64,000 bases of DNA from Anaerolineae bacterium (GTDB lineage: Bacteria; Chloroflexota; Anaerolineae; UBA4142; SHND01). Numbering within the stretch: the stretch's first letter is position 1; each line of letters begins with the position of its first letter. The position numbers and the translations under genes are program-made. Where the stretch lies: assembly GCA_020851635.1 (NCBI GenBank), contig JADZCJ010000015.1, forward strand, positions 1-64,000, written 5' to 3'. Shown here in pieces: positions 25,746 through 33,795 of this stretch. The notes beneath the pieces are model-generated. The model was not told the DNA's origin, searched no databases, and worked only from the letters and a program-made list of their open reading frames with translations.

Positions 25746-26603
25746 ATGCCGCATCGTTCGATTGTTCCGGTAATGACTGTTCTCGTTGTTTGTCTGTTCG
25801 CCCTTGGCGCGTGCGCGCCCGCCATCACAACAGTGCCCGCCGCCTCTGCGCCCCAACCCACCGCTGCCGCTCAACCTTCCGTGACCACCGACCTCACCGT
25901 ATTTGCTGCGGCATCCTTGACGGATTCATTCAAGGAAATTGCACAGCAATTTGAAGCGGATCATCCCGGCGTCAAGGTCGTCAATAACTTTGCCGGGTCG
26001 CAGGCGCTGAGCACTCAATTAAAAGAAGGCGCAAAAGCAGATGTGTTTGCGTCGGCGAACAATACCGAAATGAAAAATGTGCAGGATGCCGGTCTCGCTG
26101 ACAATACCGCCGAGGTGTTTGTCACCAACCGTCTCGTTGTAATCGTTCCCGCGGACAATCCGGGTGGGATTAACGAGCTGGTGGACCTGGCAAAACCGAA
26201 TTTGAAATTGGTCATGGCGCAAAAAACCGTGCCCGTCGGCGGATATACGATTTCCATGCTGGAAAAAATGTCGGCGGATGCCGACTATGGGGCGGATTTC
26301 GTGACAGCGGTATTAAAAAATGTCGTGTCCGAGGAGAACAATGTCAAAGCTGTTGTCGCCAAGGTGGCGCTCGGCGAAGCGGACGCCGGGGTCGTGTATG
26401 TGAGCGATGTGACGCCGGATGTTTCGGACAAGGTAAAATCCCTCCCTGTCCCCGACAATTTCAATCAAGTCGCGCGCTATCCGATCGTCGTGCTCAAGAA
26501 TGCGGCGCAGCCGCAGCTTGCAAGCGATTTCGTCTCTTTTGTACTCGCGGCAGATGGAGGACAAAAGATTTTGGAAAAGTGGAATTTTATTCCCGTGAAA
26601 TGA
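25746..26603 (+). CDS. modA: Molybdate-binding lipoprotein ModA
   Basis: A 285-residue exported binding protein. A signal sequence ends at a textbook lipobox LGAC (Cys23), followed by a Pro/Ala/Thr spacer. The mature domain opens LTVFAAASLTDSFKEIAQQFE and contains the oxyanion pocket residues in FAAASLTDS and FAGSQALSTQL, then PVGGYTISMLEK. It is the last gene of the mod operon, with AAGGAG before the ATG. A 19-bp hairpin follows (26623-26668). Having ModA after ModC is a rearranged order. Confidence 0.92.
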   Translation: MPHRSIVPVMTVLVVCLFALGACAPAITTVPAASAPQPTAAAQPSVTTDLTVFAAASLTDSFKEIAQQFEADHPGVKVVNNFAGSQALSTQLKEGAKADVFASANNTEMKNVQDAGLADNTAEVFVTNRLVVIVPADNPGGINELVDLAKPNLKLVMAQKTVPVGGYTISMLEKMSADADYGADFVTAVLKNVVSEENNVKAVVAKVALGEADAGVVYVSDVTPDVSDKVKSLPVPDNFNQVARYPIVVLKNAAQPQLASDFVSFVLAADGGQKILEKWNFIPVK

Positions 26604-26622
26604 TGTGCGCGCAGCCGGCGCA

Positions 26623-26668
26623 TTGAAAATTCGGGCGGTGATAAGCGTCTCACCGTCCGAATTTTCAA
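26623..26668 (+). terminator. Long hairpin after modA
   Basis: A 19-bp stem with the core GAAAATTCGG pairing with CCGAATTTTC (one G-T pair) and an 8-base loop. There is no proper T-tract, so it may act as an mRNA-stabilising hairpin rather than a terminator. Confidence 0.6.
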
Positions 26669-26680
26669 TTATAACTCATG

Positions 26681-26772
26681 TTACGCAGTAAATGTCATTT
26701 CGAGCCGTTTTTGCGAGAAATCTCTCTTGGGAAAACCGAGATTTCTCACTTTGTTCGAAATGACATGCGTAA
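26681..26772. mobile_element. Palindromic element P1 upstream of rqcH
   Basis: A 92-bp inverted-repeat element. Outer arms TTACGCA (26681-26687) and TGCGTAA; then ATGTCATTTCGA paired with TCGAAATGACAT; inner arms GAGAAATCTC and GAGATTTCTC. Sequences of the form GTCATTTCGA...GAGAAATCTC recur in other bacterial genomes from memory, consistent with a non-autonomous repeat. Its right end stops eight bases before the -10 box of the next gene. Confidence 0.65.
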
Positions 26773-26779
26773 GGTGAAT

Positions 26780-26785
26780 TATAAT
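26780..26785 (+). promoter_or_regulatory. -10 box of rqcH, leaderless type
   Basis: TATAAT with eight bases to the ATG at 26794. No convincing -35 box, because the palindromic element occupies that position. Confidence 0.55.
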
Positions 26786-26793
26786 ACTCCCCG

Positions 26794-28506
26794 ATGATTG
26801 ATGCTCTCACCGCTCGCGCGCTCGGCGCGGAACTTCATGGCACGTTTGCCGGGGGTCGTGTCCAGGGGCTGTATTTTGTTGCGCCCCTGACCATTGGGTT
26901 GGAAATTTACGCCAACCAGAAACGACATTATGTGCTTGCGTCCGCCGAACCGCAGCGCGAGCGGGTTCTGCTCGTCACCGAAAAACTGCGCAGCGCCTCC
27001 GTCCCTCTCACGCCCTTTTTCCTGCTCTTGAAAAAATACGTGAATGGCGCATTTCTCAACCGTGTCCAGGTCGTCGCGCGCGAACGGACCCTGCGCTTTG
27101 AGTTTGACGAGCGGACACAGGGCATCTCGACGCTGGTTATCGAACTCATGAGCAATCGCGCCAATCTCATTTTGCTCGATGCGGGAGGCGTGATTCTCGA
27201 CGCCCTTCGGCGTATCCCCGGCACAAATAACCGCGCGCGCGAAATCGTACCGCGCGCCCGCTACTTTCCTCCGCCGCCGCAAGCCAAAGCGGACCCGCTG
27301 ACCGTGACTGCGCCACAATTACGCTCTCTGCTGGATCAAGCGGCGGGTGATACCCTCGCGGCGCGCTTGGTCGCAAGCGTCGCGGGCACAAGTCCCCTCT
27401 TTGCTCGCGAGATCGCCTTTCGGGTGACCGGCGAAGCAGACGCCATTTTTAGTGGTTCGGATGTGGCGGCGGCACAAGAACAGTTGACGCGCGTCTGGAA
27501 CTCGCCTGCCGCGCCGAGCATCGCCTTTGAAAATGACCAGCCCGTCGCCGTCGCCGCGTTTGGATTGACGCATCTGGCTGCGCCGTCGCAAGATTCGAGC
27601 GTCATCACGCGCGTGGATTCGGTCCCCTCCATGAGCGCCGCGCTTGAAAAATTCTTTGGCGCCGAAGAATCATACCAAGCGGTCAAGGTCCCCCTGCGCG
27701 CACAAATCGAGTCCGCGCTGGAAAAAATGGAGCGAATACAAGCCAGTCTGGAGCGCGAATTGGTATCCGATGAGAAGATCGAGGAACTGCGCCTGCAGGG
27801 GGAAATGATCCTGGGTTATCAATATGAATTGACCGAGGGGCAGGCCAATCTGCGCGCGCCCGTCAGTGAGGAATTGACGCTCGAAATCCCGCTCGACCCC
27901 GGGCTCTCGCCCGTCGAGAACGCCACGCGCTATTTTGACCGATACAAACGCGCGCGGGATGCGGCGGAACGCGTGCCCGAACGCCTGACTGTTGTCGAAA
28001 ACGACATTGCCTTTGCGCGCCAGGTCCTCAACGATCTCGCCCAAGCCGAATCACGCGCGGAAATTGACCAGGTGATGGACCAGGCGCGCGAGGCAAACAT
28101 TCTGCGAGCGCCCACCCTGCGCAGCGGCGCGCGCCCCCCGCGTTCCGAACCGCGTCAGTATGTTTCGCCCGATAACTTTCAGGTGCTTGTCGGGCGCAAC
28201 GCGCGCCAGAATGATGCGCTCACCTTTGACCGCGCCCAGGCAAATGATCTGTGGCTCCATGCGCGCGGGCTGTCGGGATCGCACGTCGTTATCCTTTCGG
28301 GCGGCAGACCCGTACCCGAACCCACGCTCGCATTTGCCGCCTCCATCGCCGCCTATTTTTCGCAGGGGCGCGCAGAGAGCGCCGTGGATGTTTCATACAC
28401 CCCGCGCAAAAATGTCCACCGCGTGCGCGGCGCCGGCGCGCACCCCGGTCTCGTCACCGTGCGTGACGAACAGGTGATCCGTGTGCGACCGGTCGCTCCC
28501 GAATAG
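26794..28506 (+). CDS. rqcH: NFACT-family ribosome quality-control protein RqcH
   Basis: A 570-residue cytoplasmic protein of the NFACT family (bacterial Rqc2/NEMF homologue, older name fibronectin-binding protein A). The NFACT-N lobe starts MIDALTARALGAELHGTFAGGRV and continues with LTPFFLLLKKYVNGAFL. A long coiled-coil middle spans about residues 290-430. The C-terminal NFACT-R domain has DNFQVLVGRNARQNDALTF, NDLWLHARGLSGSHVVI and YTPRKNVHRVRGAGAHPGLV. RqcH recruits tRNA-Ala to stalled 50S subunits and adds C-terminal alanine tails that mark nascent chains for degradation. It appears to be translated from a leaderless message. Followed by a possible short decayed reading frame. Confidence 0.92.
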   Translation: MIDALTARALGAELHGTFAGGRVQGLYFVAPLTIGLEIYANQKRHYVLASAEPQRERVLLVTEKLRSASVPLTPFFLLLKKYVNGAFLNRVQVVARERTLRFEFDERTQGISTLVIELMSNRANLILLDAGGVILDALRRIPGTNNRAREIVPRARYFPPPPQAKADPLTVTAPQLRSLLDQAAGDTLAARLVASVAGTSPLFAREIAFRVTGEADAIFSGSDVAAAQEQLTRVWNSPAAPSIAFENDQPVAVAAFGLTHLAAPSQDSSVITRVDSVPSMSAALEKFFGAEESYQAVKVPLRAQIESALEKMERIQASLERELVSDEKIEELRLQGEMILGYQYELTEGQANLRAPVSEELTLEIPLDPGLSPVENATRYFDRYKRARDAAERVPERLTVVENDIAFARQVLNDLAQAESRAEIDQVMDQAREANILRAPTLRSGARPPRSEPRQYVSPDNFQVLVGRNARQNDALTFDRAQANDLWLHARGLSGSHVVILSGGRPVPEPTLAFAASIAAYFSQGRAESAVDVSYTPRKNVHRVRGAGAHPGLVTVRDEQVIRVRPVAPE

Positions 28507-28674
28507 AGTTTATTCTTGCCCTGCTCGTCACGCTCGTCGCCATCCTCTATCTCATCGGGAGCGATAGATGTTCAGAAAGCGTTTTGGACTGCCGGATTGG
28601 TTCTCGAGCTGCTCCGCGAACTGCCAAACATTCGCGCCGCCATGCGCGCCCAGTCCATCAGCAGAAACAATTGA
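28506..28674 (+). pseudogene. Possible frameshifted remnant of a small membrane protein
   Basis: Starting at 28506 one frame encodes a hydrophobic helix (EFILALLVTLVAILYLIG). After one extra base near 28560 the next frame continues (AIDVQKAFWTAGLVLELLREL, then PNIRAAMRAQS) to a TGA at 28674. Together they read as one small protein of about 56 residues with a single +1 shift. No start codon is present in the first frame. It may be a pseudogene, an assembly error or chance; confidence is low. Confidence 0.3.
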
Positions 28675-28743
28675 TTCCCCGGCGCCTCGGGCTGACGCGC
28701 GCCTGCCCCTTGCGCCAATTGCAGCATTCACAAGGAGACTCGA

Positions 28744-29427
28744 ATGAATATTGGGATTTTGGGCACGGGGGTCGTCGGACAAACCCTCGGTGGGGCGTTG
28801 GCGGAACTGGGACACAGCATAATCATCGGCACGCGCGATGTTGCCGGGACGATGGCGCAGGAAGAACCCGGCGTATATGGTCAGCCGCCATTCCGCGTGT
28901 GGCTCCAACAACACCCGCGCGTGGCGCCGGGAACGTTTGCGGATGCGGCAAGACACGGCGAAACCATCATCAATGCGACAAACGGTGTGGGGTCATTAGC
29001 GGCATTCGATCTGGCAGGGGCATCCAACTTTGACGGCAAGATCATCATTGACATCTCCAATCCGCTCGATTTTTCGCGGGGGATGCCGCCGACTCTTGCC
29101 GTCAGCAACACGGATTCACTGGGGGAGCAGATTCAGCGCGCGTATCCCGGCGCGCGGGTTGTCAAGACCCTCAACACGGTGACGGCGAGTTTGATGGTCA
29201 ACCCGCGTCAGCTCGCCGACGGCGACCATCACATTTTTGTCAGCGGCAATGATGCAGCTGCCAAAGCGCAGGTATGCGAGTGGCTTGCCGCCTGGTTCGG
29301 GTGGAAACACATCATTGACCTGGGCGACATCACCACGGCGCGGGGCACGGAAATGTATCTGCCGCTGTGGCTGCGGCTCTGGGGCGCGCTCGGGACAGGT
29401 GTCTTTAACATCAAGATCGTGAAATGA
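28744..29427 (+). CDS. NADPH-dependent F420 reductase-like / NAD(P)-binding protein
   Basis: A 227-residue Rossmann-fold protein. The N-terminal MNIGILGTGVVGQTLGGALA carries the GxGxxG motif, and the second strand ends GTRDVAG, as in the F420-dependent NADP oxidoreductase family (npdG-like). A C-terminal segment RVVKTLNTVTASLMVNPRQLADGDHHIFVSGND also fits that family. Enzymes of this type reduce F420 with NADPH or act on small carbonyl or imine substrates. The N-terminal part is secure, but no F420 biosynthesis gene is in the window, so cofactor use is unproven. AAGGAG precedes the ATG. Confidence 0.8.
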   Translation: MNIGILGTGVVGQTLGGALAELGHSIIIGTRDVAGTMAQEEPGVYGQPPFRVWLQQHPRVAPGTFADAARHGETIINATNGVGSLAAFDLAGASNFDGKIIIDISNPLDFSRGMPPTLAVSNTDSLGEQIQRAYPGARVVKTLNTVTASLMVNPRQLADGDHHIFVSGNDAAAKAQVCEWLAAWFGWKHIIDLGDITTARGTEMYLPLWLRLWGALGTGVFNIKIVK

Positions 29428-29459
29428 AAAGTCGAGCGTAATCCTGTATCAATACAAAC

Positions 29460-30224
29460 TTATTTTTTCCCCAACGCGATCAACGAAGTCCCAAAGGGCA
29501 GATTCACCGCGCCAAGCAGCGCATTTTCCACATGTCCCACTCCGCGCAGCGCCGTATTGAGCGCGGGCGATACGGGCTCCATATCCACCTGATACGCTTC
29601 ATCGTCAAAATGATGTGATTTCAATTCTGCGTTCTTGCCCGTCAGGTTCTTGAGCGCGATCATGCTCGCCGCCAGCGGAAACACCAAAAAGAAATTGTAC
29701 GAGAGCCGCGTCACCTTGAATCTCGCGCGCGCCAGCTTGTCGTTCAGTTCCTTTGCCGTGTATCGTCGCTTGTGCGCGTTCAACTCGTCGTTATGGCTCC
29801 ACAGCCATTGAAACGCGGGGGTGGTAATCAAAAGACTCCCCCCCGGACGCAGGACCCGATGCGCCTCGCGCAAAATGTTTTCATCGGCGTCCACATGTTC
29901 GATCACATCGAGCGCGGTGACCAGGTCAAACGACGCATCCGCAAATGGAATCTCTCGGGTCGCGTCGCCGAGCTGCACATCATACCCGCGCTGCTGGGCG
30001 ATTTTTACAGGACGCGGGTCAACTTCAATCCCGCGCACGCGTCCATACTGCGCGAGATGATGAATCATATTGCCCGCGCCGCAGCCAATATCCAAAACAT
30101 CCAAATCTCTTTGCCCGGGCAGAGTTGCCAAAAATTTTTCAATCGCCCAGGTCCGCGTGGCAAACCACCAGTGATTGTCTTCGGGAATGGTCTTGGGGTA
30201 CGAAATCGTTTGCGCGTGTTCCAT
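29460..30224 (-). CDS. Class I SAM-dependent methyltransferase
   Basis: A 254-residue methyltransferase of the UbiE/Methyltransf_11 type. Motif I is VLDIGCGAGNMIHHL (near residue 50), the acidic residue after motif II is in GIEVDPRPVKIA, and LVTALDVIEHVDAD and LRPGGSLLITTPA complete the fold. A hydrophobic stretch near the C-terminus (LVFPLAASMIALKNL) suggests membrane association, as in lipid- or quinone-linked methyltransferases. The start at 30224 is chosen because a TTGGCT-17-TAGAAT promoter ends seven bases upstream, so it is leaderless. The target is not predictable. Confidence 0.85.
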   Translation of the reverse strand: MEHAQTISYPKTIPEDNHWWFATRTWAIEKFLATLPGQRDLDVLDIGCGAGNMIHHLAQYGRVRGIEVDPRPVKIAQQRGYDVQLGDATREIPFADASFDLVTALDVIEHVDADENILREAHRVLRPGGSLLITTPAFQWLWSHNDELNAHKRRYTAKELNDKLARARFKVTRLSYNFFLVFPLAASMIALKNLTGKNAELKSHHFDDEAYQVDMEPVSPALNTALRGVGHVENALLGAVNLPFGTSLIALGKK

Positions 30225-30231
30225 TGCGCCC

Positions 30232-30260
30232 ATTCTATCAAAAAGCGGCGAGGCAGCCAA
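30232..30260 (-). promoter_or_regulatory. Promoter of the methyltransferase gene, leaderless type
   Basis: On the minus strand TTGGCT (30260-30255), 17-base spacer, TAGAAT (30237-30232), then seven bases to the ATG at 30224. Confidence 0.75.
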
Positions 30261-30292
30261 AGCGCAAGCCCGCGGCGCCCCTCCCGCGCTGA

Positions 30293-32752
30293 TCAGACGC
30301 CTCGCAATTTCTTGTTTTCGGGGTCATACAGCGGCGCGCGCACGGCCGTCGCGGGAAAACGCTCCCCATACAGATCAATCGAGAGCGCCGTCCCGGCGGC
30401 GCTGTGGGAACGCGGCAAATATGCCAGAACGATCGTCTTGTCCACCGTGTGTCCATACTCGCCCGAACAAACATAACTCACCGCCTGGTCTCCCGCAAGG
30501 ATGGGTTCCCACCCGTGCGGAATGGCATCGTTCCCCTCCACGACAAGACATTCCAACGTGCGCGCGATGCCCTCTTGTTTTTGTTTCACCAACGCCTCGC
30601 GTCCGATAAATTCGCCCTTGTTCCATTTTACAAACGGGTGCAAGCCGGCTTCAAGGGGCGTCGTCAAGGCGTTCATGTCCAGACCCCAAAAACGGTATCC
30701 CTTTTCCAGCCGCAGCGAGTCCAGCGCGCGATACCCAAAATTCACAATCCTAAATTCGCGCCCCGCCTCCCAAAGCTGTTGATACAGATAGCGTTGATAG
30801 GCGACCGGAGTGTACAATTCCCAGCCCGATTCGCCGACATAGGAAATGCGATACGCGCGTACGGGCGCGGACCCGACCAAAATATCTTGAAAGGTCATGA
30901 ACGGAAAGGCGGCAGGTCCAAGCGCCGTATCGGTCAATTTTTGCAGGACGCCCTGCGCTTGCGGTCCCATCAAACTCAACACCGCATAGTCCCCGGTAAT
31001 ATTGTCAAGCGCAATATTAAAGCCATCGGGCGTTTCGAAACGGTGAGCATCAATCCACGCCCAATCGTGAGTGGTCGTCCATGCGGCGGTGACAATCCAA
31101 TAGGTCTCGGCGGCGACCCGCGCCACCGTCAGATCACATTCAATCCCGCCGTTTGGGTTGAGCATTTGCGTGACCACAATTTTTCCGATGGGCACGTCAA
31201 TCTGGTTCGCGCACAGGTGATTGAGAAACGCCGTTGCCCCTGCTCCCGCCACCTGAAACTTGCCGAAACTGGTTTGGTCGAGCACGCCCACACGTTCGCG
31301 CACGGCGCGACATTCTTGCCCGACGTGAGAGAACCAATTTGCGCGCCCAAAGGTCGGTTCGTCGCGCTGCGCGATTCCCTTTGGGGCAAACCACAACGGA
31401 CGCTCCCAGCCGTGCCGCGCGCAGAAAACAGCTCCGGCGGATTGCAGCTGATCGTGAATCGGAGTGGTCTTGAGCGGACGTCCGGCGTGCCGTTCGTGGT
31501 GCGGGTAATGCAACGCGTAATCCAGCGCATACGCTTCGCTCGCTCTTGTCACCAGATAGCTCTTGCGCGCGGCATACTCGCCAAAACGGCGCACGTCATA
31601 TTCCCACAGATCAATCCCCGGCGCGCCATGCACGATCCATTCGGCACACGCGCGCCCGGTGCCGCCGCTGTTGGCGATGCCAAACAAACTGAAACCCGCC
31701 ATGACCCAAAAGTTGGGGACGCCGGGCACCGGACCAACGATCGGCGAACCGTCTGGCGTATATGCGTCGGGACCATTGACAATTCTTTTGATGCCCGCGC
31801 GCCCCAGGATGGGGATGCGTTCTTCCGCGCGCCCCAAATTCGGTGTGAGATGCTCCAGCCGTTCGGGCAATAGTTGGCGTCCGAAATCACGCGGGATGCC
31901 ATCCACCGCCCACGGAATCGGGTTCGACTCGAAAAAACCAAATAACAGACCATCGCCTTCCTGCCGCATGTAAAAAGAGCGCTCCGGATCGCGTGTCACC
32001 GGGATCTCGTGTGCCAATTTCTTTAATTCGGGAATCGCCTCCGTGATCACATATTGGTGCTCCATTGGCACAAGGGGCAGCTCGACCCCAACCATGCGCC
32101 CGATTTCGCGCCCCCACTGCCCGCCCGCATTGATCACAATTTCCGCCGTGATGGTCCCATTGTTTGTCGTGATTGCCCACTCGCCGGACGCGGTGCGCGT
32201 GATGCGCTCTACGCGGGCGTCGCGATAAATCACGGCGCCGCGCTGGCGCGCGCCCTTTGCCAGGGCGATCGTCACCGAGGAAGGATCAAGATACCCGTCC
32301 CCGTGCAGGTGCGCGGCGGCGAGGACGCCTTCGGGATTGATGAGCGGGTTCAAGGCGATAGCTTGTTCGACCGAAATCACCTCGTTCCGGACCCCCGCGA
32401 GCTGCGACATGGCTTGGATTTGTTTGTACCAGGTCAACAAATCCGTTGTCGTGGCAAGACGCAGACTCCCCACCTGATGAAATCCGACCGGCTGTCCCGT
32501 TTCATCTTCGAGCGATGCATAGAGTTCGTTGGACGCTTTCAGGATGCGCAGCAGGTTGAGCGACGACGTAAACATCGGCGTGTTGCCGACGGAATGCCAG
32601 GTGGAACCGCCGGTGAGCTCGTTGCGTTCGAGCAGCGCCACATCGCTCCAACCCAATTTCGTCAAATGATACAAAACACTGCATCCTGCGATGCCTCCGC
32701 CAATGACAACGGCACGGGCGTGCGTTTGCATTTCGTTTTCCGATATTGACAT
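30293..32752 (-). CDS. Dimethylglycine/sarcosine dehydrogenase-like flavoprotein with GcvT domain
   Basis: An 819-residue two-part enzyme. The N-terminal DAO domain has the FAD-binding GGGIAG loop (residues 18-23) and His53 in GSTWHSVGN. In the dimethylglycine/sarcosine dehydrogenase family this His is the covalent flavin-attachment site. The C-terminal half (from about residue 440) is a glycine-cleavage T/aminomethyltransferase fold (GVLDQTSFGKFQV, YRISYVGESGWELY, RALDSLRLEKGYRFWGLDM, FIGREAL). It channels formaldehyde onto tetrahydrofolate. Likely reaction: oxidative demethylation of N-methylglycine-type compounds. It starts 62 bases after a DUF1989 gene in the same direction. GAGGTGG lies near the ATG at 32752; the open frame extends further upstream but has no better start. 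Confidence 0.85.
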   Translation of the reverse strand: MSISENEMQTHARAVVIGGGIAGCSVLYHLTKLGWSDVALLERNELTGGSTWHSVGNTPMFTSSLNLLRILKASNELYASLEDETGQPVGFHQVGSLRLATTTDLLTWYKQIQAMSQLAGVRNEVISVEQAIALNPLINPEGVLAAAHLHGDGYLDPSSVTIALAKGARQRGAVIYRDARVERITRTASGEWAITTNNGTITAEIVINAGGQWGREIGRMVGVELPLVPMEHQYVITEAIPELKKLAHEIPVTRDPERSFYMRQEGDGLLFGFFESNPIPWAVDGIPRDFGRQLLPERLEHLTPNLGRAEERIPILGRAGIKRIVNGPDAYTPDGSPIVGPVPGVPNFWVMAGFSLFGIANSGGTGRACAEWIVHGAPGIDLWEYDVRRFGEYAARKSYLVTRASEAYALDYALHYPHHERHAGRPLKTTPIHDQLQSAGAVFCARHGWERPLWFAPKGIAQRDEPTFGRANWFSHVGQECRAVRERVGVLDQTSFGKFQVAGAGATAFLNHLCANQIDVPIGKIVVTQMLNPNGGIECDLTVARVAAETYWIVTAAWTTTHDWAWIDAHRFETPDGFNIALDNITGDYAVLSLMGPQAQGVLQKLTDTALGPAAFPFMTFQDILVGSAPVRAYRISYVGESGWELYTPVAYQRYLYQQLWEAGREFRIVNFGYRALDSLRLEKGYRFWGLDMNALTTPLEAGLHPFVKWNKGEFIGREALVKQKQEGIARTLECLVVEGNDAIPHGWEPILAGDQAVSYVCSGEYGHTVDKTIVLAYLPRSHSAAGTALSIDLYGERFPATAVRAPLYDPENKKLRGV

Positions 32753-32814
32753 GAACCACCTCGCCTGATGAATTGGGAACCACTCAACAGCAGTATACGT
32801 GATATGCTGACCTT

Positions 32815-33636
32815 TTATGCGGCGAACCCGTGCAATCCTTGATAGTCCGCCACAAGAGGTCCCCTCCATCCTTGCAGCAGTTGCGAATCTACCTCGTATA
32901 CCTCGACCCCGAGCGGGCGACAAATCTTGATCGGGTCAACCGCATCCGGTCCCCAAATCGGGAGCGTCATGTCGCCGTGGGGACACGCGGAAAGCGCGCA
33001 GAGCAAATCAATCTCGGCAAAGAATTCGAAATAATCGCCGCGTTTGGCGGGACATGGTTTGCAATAATATTGATGCCCCTCCACAGTGAGTCCCGTCACC
33101 TGAAAGACATTGAGCACGTCATGAACATCCAGCTCGTTCAAGCGGTAGGGAGCGATCGCGCGCGTGAGATTGGAATGACAACAGCAGTCCAGTTCCTGCC
33201 CCGTCAGCATCTTGTGAATGTAGGGGTCACAGCGCGTCCCCAGCAAATCGTGACACCCCGCGCCGTCCTCATCGAACCCATAGTTGATGCTGTCGGCGGT
33301 GACGGTCGCCATCGGACGCAGATACGGCAGGGTGGACCAGAAACGGTCGTGCACGCGCATATGCGCGCTGTGCAGCTGTTTCGTCCGCGATGCCCAGAAA
33401 CGTTCGCGCGGGTTCTCGCGGTTCCACAAATTCAGATCGCCGACCTGCGCGCCCTCGACGGCGGTGATCCGACATACCTGTCCCGCGCGGACCTCCCAGG
33501 CGCGTCCGGTACGGGCGGGAATCACAAACGCATTGACGGTTTTCCGCGCATCCGTTTGACGGGCGATACGCTCATAAAAAGGCGCGTCAAGAGAGAGAAA
33601 TCCAACTGTTTTCGCTTGATACAAGGGCAACGGCAT
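32815..33636 (-). CDS. DUF1989 (urea carboxylase-associated family) protein
   Basis: A 273-residue cytoplasmic protein of the DUF1989 family, first noticed next to urea carboxylase genes. It has an N-terminal RTGRAWEVRAGQVCRITAVEGAQVGDLNLWN and conserved DGAGCHDLLGTRCDPY and CCCHSNLTRAI segments; the Cys/His cluster probably binds metal. Members have been tied to catabolism of small nitrogen compounds (urea, allophanate, guanidine). Here it precedes a dimethylglycine-dehydrogenase-like enzyme, suggesting a shared N-methyl or guanidino-compound pathway. GGAGG lies before the ATG, and a TACAAT box is about 35 bases upstream. Biochemistry of the family is largely unknown. Confidence 0.85.
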   Translation of the reverse strand: MPLPLYQAKTVGFLSLDAPFYERIARQTDARKTVNAFVIPARTGRAWEVRAGQVCRITAVEGAQVGDLNLWNRENPRERFWASRTKQLHSAHMRVHDRFWSTLPYLRPMATVTADSINYGFDEDGAGCHDLLGTRCDPYIHKMLTGQELDCCCHSNLTRAIAPYRLNELDVHDVLNVFQVTGLTVEGHQYYCKPCPAKRGDYFEFFAEIDLLCALSACPHGDMTLPIWGPDAVDPIKICRPLGVEVYEVDSQLLQGWRGPLVADYQGLHGFAA

Positions 33637-33795
33637 CCTTTTTCCTCCATCCCGGCAAGATACGTTATTGTATCACGTCATTTGTACAAGATACCGTTAC
33701 CCCCCATCACCAAATCGCTGCGCCCGGGTTGGCACAAGCTGACGGAAACACAAGCTCGCATCGCGAGATTGAATCACGAGTGAGAATATCCGCGC

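Noticed and set aside
30404-31873. A 489-codon open frame on the plus strand
   Set aside because: It lies opposite the dimethylglycine-dehydrogenase-like gene. The translation is Arg/His/Pro-rich without motifs, and the minus-strand gene has clear domains.
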